A DNA stretch of 64,000 nucleotides from an uncultured beta proteobacterium (GTDB lineage Bacteria > Pseudomonadota > Gammaproteobacteria > Burkholderiales > Burkholderiaceae_E), in NCBI GenBank assembly GCA_903934295.1, contig CAIZNI010000071.1, forward strand, positions 62,001 through 126,000, given 5' to 3'. How positions within the stretch are numbered: position 1 is the first letter of the stretch; the number at the start of each line of letters is the position of its first letter. The notes below the pieces were generated by a model. That model saw nothing but the letters and a program-made list of their open reading frames with translations, did no database searches and was not told the DNA's origin. Shown one piece after another: positions 38,467-47,248 of this stretch. The position numbers were made by a program, and so were the translations under genes.

Positions 38467-38506
38467 CAATGTCTCCGATCGGACCCTTGTCCGCTCGGGG
38501 ACATTG
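38467..38506. promoter_or_regulatory. 12-bp-arm inverted repeat upstream of the TonB receptor
   Basis: CAATGTCTCCGA at 38467-38478 pairs with TCGGGGACATTG at 38495-38506, with one T-G mismatch and a 16-nt loop. It lies about 35 bp upstream of the receptor start. Either a leader RNA hairpin or an operator for metal control; no known riboswitch was recognised. Confidence 0.4.
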
Positions 38507-38541
38507 CCGCTTGCGGCGCAGCGCCTTTTTCGGAGAACCCC

Positions 38542-40629
38542 ATGCCCTCGAATTTCCGTGGTCGCCGGGCCACTTGCGCCGCGCGCGCAGCCTGGCTTGG
38601 CAGCGCCCTGGTGCTGGCGCCCGCCGCGCGCGCCCATACCCCGGGCGACCCGACCCAAACCCTGCCCGAGGTGGTGATCTCGGGCCATTACGACAACGCT
38701 GTCGGCACCTCGAATGCCGCCTCGCAGGGGACGATCAACTCGAAGCTGCTGGTCACCCGTCCGGCCCTGCGGCCCGGCGAAGTGCTGGAGTTCATCCCCG
38801 GCATGATCGTCACCCAGCACTCGGGCGATGGCAAAGCCAACCAGTACTTTCTGCGCGGCTTCAACCTGGACCACGGCACCGATTTCGCGACCTTCATCGC
38901 CGGGATGCCGGTGAACCTGCCCACCCATGCGCACGGCCACGGCTACACCGACCTGAATTTCCTGATCCCCGAGTTGATCGATCGAATCGAGTATCGCAAG
39001 GGCCCGTATTTCGCGGCCAACGGCGACTTCTCCTCGGTCGGCTCGGCGCAGATCGACCTGCGCCGCAGCCTGGCGGCGGGTTTCGGCCAGGCGACCATCG
39101 GTCCGAACGGCTATCGGCGGATGCTGGCGGCGGACTCGCTGGTCCTGGGCAACGGGGGGCGGCTGCTGGCCGCACTCGAACTGCAGGGGGCCGACGGTCC
39201 CTGGGAAAATCCGCAGAACCTGCGCAAGCACAACGCAGTGCTCAGCTACTCGGCCGGCACCCGGGCCGATGGCTTCGCGGTGACGCTGATGGGCTATCAG
39301 TCGCGCTGGAATTCGACCGATCAGGTCCCGCTGCGCGCGATCGAGTCCGGTCTGATCGGGCGTTTCGGTGCGATCGATCCGACCTCCGGCGGCGACACCT
39401 CGCGCACCAGCGTGTCGGGCGAGTGGCGCCGACCGCTCGAGGATGGTTCGATGAAGGCATCGGCCTATGCGATCCGCTATCGGCTCGGCCTGTACTCGAA
39501 CTTCACTTACGCACTGGACAATCCGGTCGACGGCGATCAGTTCCTGCAGCGCGACAGCCGCAGCGTCTTCGGCGGACAGCTGGCGCGGGTCTGGTATTCG
39601 CGTCTGGGCAACCTGCCGATGACCACCGAACTGGGCCTGCAGACGCGGTTCGACCGCATTCAGGTCGGGCTGTTCGACACGGTGGCGCGCGAGGTCACCG
39701 CGACCACCCGGGATGACCGCGTCCGCCAGGGCAGCGTCGGTTTCTACGCCGAGAACGGCATCACCTGGACCGATTGGTTGCGCACCGTCGCGGGCGTGCG
39801 GGTGGACCGCCTGCAATGGCAGGTGGCCAGCAACCTTGCGGCCAACAGCGGCAGCGAGTCGGCCTCGCAGGTATCGCCCAAGTTCAGCGCGATTCTCGGG
39901 CCCTGGCACAAGACCGAGATGTTCCTGAACTGGGGGCAGGGCTTTCACAGCAACGACGGGCGCGGCACCACCATCCGGGTCGACCCGTCCACCGGCGATC
40001 CCACCCCTCGGGTCACTGGTCTGGCGCGCACCACCGGCTACGAGATCGGCCTGCGCAGCGAGCCGGTTCGTGGGCTGCAGAGCTCGCTGGCGATCTGGCG
40101 CCTGACCATCGGCTCGGAGCTGCTGTTCGTCGGTGACGCCGGTGCCACCGAGGCGGGCCGTCCCAGCCAGCGTCAGGGCATCGAGTGGAGCAACCGCTAC
40201 ATCGCTGCGCCCTGGCTGCTGTTCGATGCCGATCTCGCCCTGTCGCAGGCGCGCTTCACCGATGGCGACCCGGCCGGTGACCGGGTGCCCGGCTCGGTCG
40301 CGAAAGTGGGCTCGGTGGCGGTGACGGTGCGCGACCTCGCCCACTGGTCGGCGAGCCTGCAGGCGCGATTCCTGGGCGCGCGGCCCCTGACCGAGGACGG
40401 CGCCCAGATGGCGGCGTCGACCACGCTGGTGAACGCGCGGGTGGGTTACCGGGTCAATCGCCAGGCCGAACTGTCATTCGACCTGTTCAACCTGTTCAAT
40501 CGCCGGGTCAACGACATCGAGTATTTCTATGCCTCGCGCCTGCGCGGCGAGGCCGCGCCGGTCGGCGACCGGCATGTGCATCCGGCCGAAGCGCGCGCGC
40601 TGCGGGTCACGTTGCGGCTGACGATCTGA
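38542..40629 (+). CDS. TonB-dependent outer-membrane receptor
   Basis: 695 residues from ATG 38542 with GGAG upstream. Signal peptide, TonB-box-like LPEVVISG, then a plug domain (VLEFIPGMIVTQHSGDGKANQYFLRG split by short gaps, GFNLDHGTDFATFIAGMPV) and a C-terminal beta-barrel with the FNLFNRRVND end motif. A His-containing plug loop, NLPTHAHGHGYTDLNF, and the His-rich protein upstream suggest a transition metal or metal complex rather than a siderophore. The ligand is unproven. Confidence 0.9.
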   Translation: MPSNFRGRRATCAARAAWLGSALVLAPAARAHTPGDPTQTLPEVVISGHYDNAVGTSNAASQGTINSKLLVTRPALRPGEVLEFIPGMIVTQHSGDGKANQYFLRGFNLDHGTDFATFIAGMPVNLPTHAHGHGYTDLNFLIPELIDRIEYRKGPYFAANGDFSSVGSAQIDLRRSLAAGFGQATIGPNGYRRMLAADSLVLGNGGRLLAALELQGADGPWENPQNLRKHNAVLSYSAGTRADGFAVTLMGYQSRWNSTDQVPLRAIESGLIGRFGAIDPTSGGDTSRTSVSGEWRRPLEDGSMKASAYAIRYRLGLYSNFTYALDNPVDGDQFLQRDSRSVFGGQLARVWYSRLGNLPMTTELGLQTRFDRIQVGLFDTVAREVTATTRDDRVRQGSVGFYAENGITWTDWLRTVAGVRVDRLQWQVASNLAANSGSESASQVSPKFSAILGPWHKTEMFLNWGQGFHSNDGRGTTIRVDPSTGDPTPRVTGLARTTGYEIGLRSEPVRGLQSSLAIWRLTIGSELLFVGDAGATEAGRPSQRQGIEWSNRYIAAPWLLFDADLALSQARFTDGDPAGDRVPGSVAKVGSVAVTVRDLAHWSASLQARFLGARPLTEDGAQMAASTTLVNARVGYRVNRQAELSFDLFNLFNRRVNDIEYFYASRLRGEAAPVGDRHVHPAEARALRVTLRLTI

Positions 40630-40679
40630 GCGGGCGGGCCGGCTCAGTGCGGGCCGGCTCGGTGCACGTCCGCCCGGGC

Positions 40680-41393
40680 TCAGCCCACCGGATGCAGGTG
40701 GGTGTCCATCGCGTGTAGGCTGTCGAAGGTGACCGTCGCGTCGCCGACCGTCAGGTCGGTGGCCGACGGATGTTTCAGGTCGGGCCGCTTGAGCCAGACC
40801 GCCTGCAGGCCGGCGGCGCGCGCTGCTTGCACATCGAGTTGCCAGTCGTCGCCGATGTGCAGGGTGGCGCCCGGCTCGGTGCCCGCCAGCCGGCAGGCTT
40901 CCTGGAAGATCCGCGGGTCGGGCTTGGAAAAGCCGATCCGATGGGCGCTGACGCAGCCGGCAAAGTAGGCACCCAGCCCGACCGCGTCGATGTCGGCGTT
41001 GCCGTTGGTGACCGCGATCAGGCGGTAGCGCTGCGCCCAGCGCGCCAGCACCGGCGCCACGTCGGGGTACAGCGTGACCCGCTGGCGGGCGGCCAGGAAA
41101 ACCTCGAAGGCCTGATCGGCGAGGTGCTCGGCATCGCCGGCCTCGCGCATCGCCCGGCGCAGCAGCTCGCGGCGCAGCCAGCTCATGTCATGGGCGTGTT
41201 CGGGATGGTCGGCCAGCAGCTGCCGGCGGATCTTCTGGCGGTTCGGGGCGGTGAAGTGGCTGGCGGTGGCCGGTGCCTGGCTGGCCAGCCAGGTGGCCAG
41301 GGTTTCCTCGGCGCGCAGCAGCGTGGGCAGCACGGGCCACAGCGTGTCGTCGAGGTCCAGCGTGATGGCGCGAATGGCGGTCGGAATCAGCAT
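40680..41393 (-). CDS. HAD-family hydrolase (YigB/FMN phosphatase-like)
   Basis: 237 residues. HAD motif I is TLDLDDTLWPV, motif II AVTNGN, motif III FSKPDPRIFQEA, motif IV HIGDDWQLDVQAARAAG. The DLDDTLW variant and overall length match YigB-like FMN/sugar phosphatases. A standalone minus-strand gene, convergent with the TonB receptor. Confidence 0.9.
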   Translation of the reverse strand: MLIPTAIRAITLDLDDTLWPVLPTLLRAEETLATWLASQAPATASHFTAPNRQKIRRQLLADHPEHAHDMSWLRRELLRRAMREAGDAEHLADQAFEVFLAARQRVTLYPDVAPVLARWAQRYRLIAVTNGNADIDAVGLGAYFAGCVSAHRIGFSKPDPRIFQEACRLAGTEPGATLHIGDDWQLDVQAARAAGLQAVWLKRPDLKHPSATDLTVGDATVTFDSLHAMDTHLHPVG

Positions 41394-41580
41394 GCCCGCA
41401 GTCTATCAATCCGGGACCGGGCGGCGCCCGATGGCCGCGCGCGGCGGTGTCACTCCGGCTCGATCCGCCAGCGTGCGCCCGTTCAAACGGCAGCGCGAGG
41501 CCGATGCTAGAGTTTCCGGTCCCCGACGCGTTCGCGTCCCCGTTTTTCGATGCTTCCTCACCCGGCGCTGCCCACCTGCC

Positions 41581-42231
41581 ATGTGTGCCAACTACGCCCC
41601 GACCCGCCCCGATCGCCTGCTGGCCGTCTTCGGGGTGTCGCCCGCGCGTGACGACTATGTCGAGGATGCCTATCCGGGGCATGTGACTCCGATCATCGTG
41701 GCTGGTGACACTGCCCGGCGCGCCGAACTGGCGGTGTTCGGGCTGATTCCGCCGTGGTCGCGTGACGGGCGCAATTTCCGTCAGTGCTACAACGCCCGCG
41801 CCGAGACGGTGGCCGAGAAGCCCAGCTTTCGTCACGCCTGGAAGACGCGCCAGTGGTGCGTCGTGCCGGCCGACGCGATCTACGAGCCCAGCTATGAAAC
41901 CGGCCGCGCGGTGCGTTGGCGTCTGGCGGGTGCGCAGGGCGAGCCGCTGGCGATCGCCGGCCTCTGGGAGCGCTGGCGCGCGCCCAACGGCGAATCGGTG
42001 GCTTCGTTCTCGATGCTCACCATCAATGCCGACGGGCATCCGCTGATGAGCCGTTTCCATGCGCCCGGCGACGAGAAGCGCTCGGTGGTGCTGCTCCAGG
42101 CCGCGCAGATCGACGACTGGCTGGCAGCCGATGCGCAGCAGGCGGTGGCGATGCTGCGGCTGTTCGATGAACGGGCGCTGCGCAGCGCGGCCGCCCCGCG
42201 TGCGCCGCGCCAGCCGAAACTCAGGCCCTGA
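41581..42231 (+). CDS. SRAP-family (YedK/HMCES-like) abasic-site protein, canonical
   Basis: 216 residues beginning MCANY, with Cys2 exposed after Met removal for thiazolidine crosslinking to abasic sites in single-stranded DNA. It also has YNARAETVAEKPSF, VVPADAIYEP with the conserved Glu, AIAGLWERW and His in SRFHAPGDEKRSVVLL. Protects abasic sites during replication. Convergent with the GNAT gene, overlapping by 11 bp. Confidence 0.92.
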   Translation: MCANYAPTRPDRLLAVFGVSPARDDYVEDAYPGHVTPIIVAGDTARRAELAVFGLIPPWSRDGRNFRQCYNARAETVAEKPSFRHAWKTRQWCVVPADAIYEPSYETGRAVRWRLAGAQGEPLAIAGLWERWRAPNGESVASFSMLTINADGHPLMSRFHAPGDEKRSVVLLQAAQIDDWLAADAQQAVAMLRLFDERALRSAAAPRAPRQPKLRP

Positions 42232-42889
42232 ACGAGGCGAGCGTGGCGCGCTGACGGCCCTGCGCATCGAAGTTCGCGGGGGCCAGCCACTGGTCGAAAG
42301 CGGCCCGCAGCGTCGGCCACTCGGTGTCGGTCATCGCGAACCAGCAGGTGTCCCGGTTCGCGCCCTTGAGCACCATGTGCTGGCGGAACGTGCCCTCGAA
42401 CTGAAAGCCGAAACGGCGCGCCGCGCGGATCGAGGGTTCGTTGTGCGAGTGGCATTTCCACTCGAAGCGGCGATAGCCCAGGGTTTCGAACACGTATTGC
42501 GCGAACAGGTACAGGGCCTCGGTGGTCACCCGCGTCTGGGAGATGGCCGGGCCCCACAGGATGCTGCCGATCTCGATCACACCGTGCTCGGGGGTGATCC
42601 GCATCAGGGTCTGGCGACCTTCGCAGCGTCCGCTGGCCCGGTCGATGACCGCGAATGCCAGCGGGTCTTCGGCGCTGGCCGCGCCGGCGATCCAGCGCTC
42701 GAAGGTCGGTCGGTCACAGGGCGACTCGAAAAGGTAGCGGAAACGGGCATCCGCACCCGGCGCCATCGAGGCGGCGAACAGGTCGTCGGCATGGCGTGCC
42801 GGGTCCAGCGGCTCGAGCCGGCAGTGGGCGCCGGTGAGGGTCACCCGCTCGGGTCTCGGGCAGGCTTGCCAGTGAGCCAGGTCGGTCAT
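42221..42889 (-). CDS. GNAT N-acetyltransferase (RimJ/RimL-like)
   Basis: 222 residues from ATG 42889. RimJ/RimL-type pattern: VTLTGAHCRLEPLDPARHADDL, IEIGSILWGPAISQTRVTTEAL and CHSHNEPSIRAARRFGFQFEG. The acetyl-CoA loop QTRVTT replaces the usual Q/RxxGxG/A, as in several RimL-like members. Its start overlaps the stop of the histidine kinase gene (ATGA), so it is translationally coupled. The substrate is unknown. Confidence 0.87.
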   Translation of the reverse strand: MTDLAHWQACPRPERVTLTGAHCRLEPLDPARHADDLFAASMAPGADARFRYLFESPCDRPTFERWIAGAASAEDPLAFAVIDRASGRCEGRQTLMRITPEHGVIEIGSILWGPAISQTRVTTEALYLFAQYVFETLGYRRFEWKCHSHNEPSIRAARRFGFQFEGTFRQHMVLKGANRDTCWFAMTDTEWPTLRAAFDQWLAPANFDAQGRQRATLASFRA

Positions 42890-45657
42890 GAGAGCGCTTC
42901 CTTCAGGGACTGCACGATGGCAGCCAGCTCGGCCCGCAGGATGGCGATCTGCGCCCGCCGTTCGGCAGGCGGACGGTGTTCGCGGCACAGGGTCTCGAGC
43001 TCGGTGGCCAGGTCCTGGACACGGTTGGCGCCGATGGCGGCGCTGGTGCCCTTGAGCGAATGCGCGATCTGGCGCCAGTGCCGCTCCGGATCGTCGGCAT
43101 CGGCCGGATCCGGGTCCGGCAGGCCGGCCGCATAGAGACCGATGAACCGGGCCGCGACCTTCAGGTAGAGCTCATGGCGCCCGCCGAATCGCCGAACCGC
43201 CTCCGCCAGCTCGAGGCCATCGATCCGGGCGATCCGGGCGATCGGGGTCGGCGCGTCGATGGTTCCAGAGGGATCGGCGGCTGGCGCCCGGGCGACGGCC
43301 TGCTGCTGCGCCGCGATCACCTGCGCGTGGGCCGCCGGGGTTGGCGCGGCGGCGTTCACCGCCAGCTGGCCCGCGCTCAGCCAGCGCTGAACCGTCTCAT
43401 AGAGATTCTGCGGATCGACCGGTTTGGCGATGTGATCGTTCATGCCGGCTGCCAGGCAGTCACGGCGGTCTTCATCGAAGGCGTTGGCCGTCATCGCCAG
43501 GATTGGCACCGGTGGCGTGCTGGTGTCGCGGCGAATCTCGCGGGTCGCCTGCAGGCCGTCCATGCCGGGCATCTGAACATCCATCAGGATGAGCTGGTAG
43601 CGCCCGGTCCGGGCCATCGCCACCGCCTCCAGACCGTCGCGCGCGACATCGACCTGCAGCCCGACCGAACCGAGCATTTCGACCGCGAGTTCCGCGTTGA
43701 GCAGATTGTCTTCGGCCAGCAGGATTCGCGCGCCGCCGTGGGCCATGCCCAGTGCCCGGGCGGCCGGCGCCCAGTCGAAGGTGTGCACTGCCGGCTCGTC
43801 GCCCTGCATCGGATCGGCCGGCGCCGGCTCGAGCCGTGCGGGATCGATCCGCGCGGGATCCAGTTCGGCGGTAAACCAGAAGCGGCTGCCCTGCCCGAGC
43901 TGCGACTCGCCGCCGGCATCGCCCCCCATCAGCCGCGCCAGGTGCCGGGTGATCGTCAGGCCCAGTCCGGAGCCGCCGAAGCGCCGGCTGGTCGATTGAT
44001 CTGCCTGTTCGAAGGCCGAAAAAAGCGAGGCCATCTGCTCGGGGGTGACGCCGATCCCGGTGTCGCGGACTTCGAAGCGCAGCCGCACCCGTCCTTCGCC
44101 CAAGGCCACCGCGCTGACCTGCAGGGTGACGCTGCCACGCTCGGTGAACTTGATCGCGTTGCTCAGCAGGTTGAGCATCGCCTGCGAGAGCCGGGTGGGG
44201 TCGCCACGCAGCCAGCCTGGCAGACCCTGGGCCTCGACGGTGAGCATCAGGTCCTTTTCGCGGGCCTGGTCGGCGACCATGGTGAGGGTGCGCGACAGCA
44301 GTCCGGCCAGCTGGAAGTCGATTGCCTCCAGGCTGAGCTTGCCGGCTTCGATCTTCGAAAAGTCGAGCACATTGTTCAGCACCCCGAGCAGGTGCTGGGC
44401 GGCTCCGTCGAGCTTGGCCAGCCGCTCCTGCTGAACCGGTTCGGTGCTGTCTCGCATCAGCACTCGGGTCAGGCCGGTGATGGCGTTCAGCGGCGTGCGG
44501 ATCTCGTGGCTGATGCTGGCCAGGAAGTCGCTCTTGGCCCGGTTGGCCTGCTCGGCGCGATCGCGTTCCAGGCCGAGCGCGGTGTTCAGTTCCTGCAGCC
44601 GCTGCTCGGATCGGCGCAGTTCGCTCACATCGGTGGCGAAGAAGAAATAGCCCTGGACCCGGCCCTCGCGGACATCGGGCAGGCGCAGCGCCCAGAAGTG
44701 ACCGTGGCGCCCGCCGGCACCGGTCATCTCATAGGTGCTCGCGATCTGTTCGCCCCGCAGGACGCGCTCGACGTTGCCCTGCTGATGGCGAAAGAACGAC
44801 TCGCCCAGTACCTCGGTCACGCTGCGGTCGAGGACGTCCTCGCGTTTCTTGCCGAACCATTCCAGGTAGGCGCGATTCACGAAGCGCAGCCGCAGGTTGC
44901 GGTCCCAGTAGGCGGTGAGGGTGGGCTGATTGTCCGACAGGATGCGGGCGAACTCGCTGAGCTCGTCGCGGGCAGCGGAGGTGCGCGCCAGGTCCTGGGC
45001 CGTTTCCTCGGCCAGCTGGCGAAAGCCGGCTTCGCTGTCGGCCAGTTCCCGCTCGACGCGGGCGCGCTCCCGGTCGGCCCGCAGCATCGCCAGCAGGAAG
45101 CCGCCCAGCAGCAGCGCCGAGAGGAGTAGCGCCGCGCGAAAGGCCATCTCGATGCGGCCCCGCGCCGCCTGGTAGATCGCGCGTGCTTCGACGCCGATCT
45201 GATCGGATTGGCCCGACAGGCTGTGCATGGCGTCGAGCATGGCTTGGCGGGCCGCACTGTCGGCGGGCGCCGGCCTGGCGGCAAACTGCTGCAGTTCGTC
45301 GAGAAAGCCGCTCATCGCGTTGCGGCGCGCCTTGTCTTGCGCTGAACCGACGCCCATCACCGCAGCCGTCTGGCGGTAAGTCTGAAGCGACACGCGCAAC
45401 AGGCTCACTCCCTCGTCGCGCAACCACTTCGATTCGCCGATGCCGTCGAGCCCCAGATGCAGAAACGCCTGGGTCAGCGCTTCCTGGGCACGATCGAACT
45501 CGCGCATCTGGCTGCTGGCCTGTTCCTGGCGGTAGTGCCGGTAGATGTCGAGCGCCGCGATCGCGGCGCTCAGGGCCAGGGCGAATGCCAGCGCGACGGT
45601 GAGCCAGGTGCGCCCGCGGCGGCTGGCGTTGGCGGACCTCGAAGTATCGGCAGGCAT
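42886..45657 (-). CDS. Hybrid sensor histidine kinase with receiver and HPt domains
   Basis: 923 residues from ATG 45657; ATG 45672 would add five. Two membrane helices (about 19-36 and 172-191) bracket a periplasmic helical sensor of about 130 residues. Then come a PAS domain (about 245-355), HisKA with SHEIRTPLNAITG, HATPase with GLGLTITRHLA, a receiver with LMDVQMPGMDGLQ as phosphoacceptor, and a C-terminal HPt with His in IAHSLKGTSAAIG. A BarA/TorS-like phosphorelay lacking its final response regulator nearby. The input signal is unknown. Confidence 0.92.
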   Translation of the reverse strand: MPADTSRSANASRRGRTWLTVALAFALALSAAIAALDIYRHYRQEQASSQMREFDRAQEALTQAFLHLGLDGIGESKWLRDEGVSLLRVSLQTYRQTAAVMGVGSAQDKARRNAMSGFLDELQQFAARPAPADSAARQAMLDAMHSLSGQSDQIGVEARAIYQAARGRIEMAFRAALLLSALLLGGFLLAMLRADRERARVERELADSEAGFRQLAEETAQDLARTSAARDELSEFARILSDNQPTLTAYWDRNLRLRFVNRAYLEWFGKKREDVLDRSVTEVLGESFFRHQQGNVERVLRGEQIASTYEMTGAGGRHGHFWALRLPDVREGRVQGYFFFATDVSELRRSEQRLQELNTALGLERDRAEQANRAKSDFLASISHEIRTPLNAITGLTRVLMRDSTEPVQQERLAKLDGAAQHLLGVLNNVLDFSKIEAGKLSLEAIDFQLAGLLSRTLTMVADQAREKDLMLTVEAQGLPGWLRGDPTRLSQAMLNLLSNAIKFTERGSVTLQVSAVALGEGRVRLRFEVRDTGIGVTPEQMASLFSAFEQADQSTSRRFGGSGLGLTITRHLARLMGGDAGGESQLGQGSRFWFTAELDPARIDPARLEPAPADPMQGDEPAVHTFDWAPAARALGMAHGGARILLAEDNLLNAELAVEMLGSVGLQVDVARDGLEAVAMARTGRYQLILMDVQMPGMDGLQATREIRRDTSTPPVPILAMTANAFDEDRRDCLAAGMNDHIAKPVDPQNLYETVQRWLSAGQLAVNAAAPTPAAHAQVIAAQQQAVARAPAADPSGTIDAPTPIARIARIDGLELAEAVRRFGGRHELYLKVAARFIGLYAAGLPDPDPADADDPERHWRQIAHSLKGTSAAIGANRVQDLATELETLCREHRPPAERRAQIAILRAELAAIVQSLKEALS

Positions 45658-45816
45658 GGCGAGAAGGTACATCAAGCGGACAATGCCTGTCGCCGCGGCG
45701 GGGGCGCAACGCCGGGCGCTTCGGAACGCCGGCGTGGAATCGGCGACCGGGCTGGCGTACTCTCGCGGCTTAGCCAGACCCTGCGGCCGTCTGGGCCGCC
45801 CGACCGGAGATTGCGC

Positions 45817-47235
45817 ATGACCCGTCAAGCCGCCATCGATCAGGCCATCGGCACGCTCGATTCGGGCGAACTGTTCGAGATTCTTTCGCGCCGCATCGCG
45901 ATCCCCACCGAAAGCCAGAACGAGCAGCGCGGCCCCGAGATGCAGCGCTATCTCGATGATGAAATGATCCCGGCCTTCGAGGCGCTCGGCTTTTCCTGCC
46001 GGGTGCTGCGCCATCCCCTGTCCGCCAGCCCCTTTCTGATCGCACAGCGCCACGAGAGCGACGATCTGCCCACCGTCCTGGGCTATGGCCACGGCGACGT
46101 GATCCGCGGCCAGGACGACCGCTGGCGAGAGGGTCTCTCCCCCTGGCGCCTGACCGAGCGCGACGGCATCTGGTTCGGGCGCGGGGTGGTCGACAACAAG
46201 GGCCAGCACACCCTCAACCTGCTGGCCCTGCAGTCGGTGCTGGCGACCCGCGGACGGCTCGGCTTCAATGCCCGCTACCTGATCGAGATGGGCGAGGAGA
46301 CCGGCTCGCCGGGGCTGCGCGAACTGTGCACCGAGCACGCCGACCTGCTGCGCGCCGACCTGCTGATCGCCTCCGACGGGCCGCGCATCGCGCGCAACAA
46401 GCCCACGCTGTTCCTGGGCTCGCGCGGCGGCCTGGGTTTCGACCTCACCATCGAGTCGCGCGAGGGCGCGCACCACTCGGGCAACTGGGGCGGCCTGATC
46501 TCCAACCCGGGCGTGCTGCTGGCCCACGCCATTGCCTCGATGGTCGGTCCCAACGGCCAGATCCGCGTGCCCGGATGGGTGCCCGACCACATTCCCGACT
46601 CGGTTCGTCAGGCGGTGGGCAAGCTGGCGTTCGAGCCCGGACCCGGCGACCCGACGATCGAGCCCTGGTGGGGTGAGCCGGGGCTCACGCCCCAGGAACG
46701 GGTCTTCGCCTGGTGCAGCCTGGAAGTGCTGGCCTTCGAGACCGGTAACCCGCGTCAGCCGGTCAACGCGATTCCGCCGCGCGCCTGGGCGCGCATGCAG
46801 CTGCGCTACGTGGTGGGTGTGGACCCCGACACGCTGCTCGACAAGCTGCGGGTCTTCCTGGATCGACAGGGCTTCCCGATGGTGAAGATCGCCCCCTCGC
46901 GCGAGACGATGTTTCGCGCGTCGCGGATCGATCCGGCCCATCCGTGGGTGCAGTGGGCCGCCGCGTCGCTGCAGCACACCACCGGCCAGGAGCCGGCGAT
47001 CCTGCCCAGCCTGGGCGGCTCGCTGCCCAACGATGTGTTCACCGAGGTGCTGGGCCTGCCCACCCTCTGGGTGCCGCATTCCTATCCCGGGTCGGCCAAC
47101 CATGCGCCCAACGAGAACGTGCCGCTGACGGTGGTGCGCGAAGGGCTCTCGATCATGGCCGGGCTGTACTGGGACCTCGGCGAGGCGCCCGCGCGCCATC
47201 TGGCCGATCACCCGGTCCCCATCGACTGCCGCTGA
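45817..47235 (+). CDS. M20-family metallopeptidase/deacylase
   Basis: 472 residues. M20 metal-site motifs: GYGHGDVIRGQDDRW, GRGVVDNKGQH, MGEETGSPGL with the catalytic Glu, and a C-terminal HAPNENV. A lid domain lies between. These enzymes cleave dipeptides, N-acyl or N-carbamoyl amino acids. It is 13 bp ahead of a CoA transferase and near the nitrogen catabolic cluster, so hydrolysis of an N-carbamoyl or amide intermediate is possible but unproven. CGGAGA upstream supports the ATG. Confidence 0.9.
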   Translation: MTRQAAIDQAIGTLDSGELFEILSRRIAIPTESQNEQRGPEMQRYLDDEMIPAFEALGFSCRVLRHPLSASPFLIAQRHESDDLPTVLGYGHGDVIRGQDDRWREGLSPWRLTERDGIWFGRGVVDNKGQHTLNLLALQSVLATRGRLGFNARYLIEMGEETGSPGLRELCTEHADLLRADLLIASDGPRIARNKPTLFLGSRGGLGFDLTIESREGAHHSGNWGGLISNPGVLLAHAIASMVGPNGQIRVPGWVPDHIPDSVRQAVGKLAFEPGPGDPTIEPWWGEPGLTPQERVFAWCSLEVLAFETGNPRQPVNAIPPRAWARMQLRYVVGVDPDTLLDKLRVFLDRQGFPMVKIAPSRETMFRASRIDPAHPWVQWAAASLQHTTGQEPAILPSLGGSLPNDVFTEVLGLPTLWVPHSYPGSANHAPNENVPLTVVREGLSIMAGLYWDLGEAPARHLADHPVPIDCR

Positions 47236-47248
47236 ATCCGGAGCGCCC

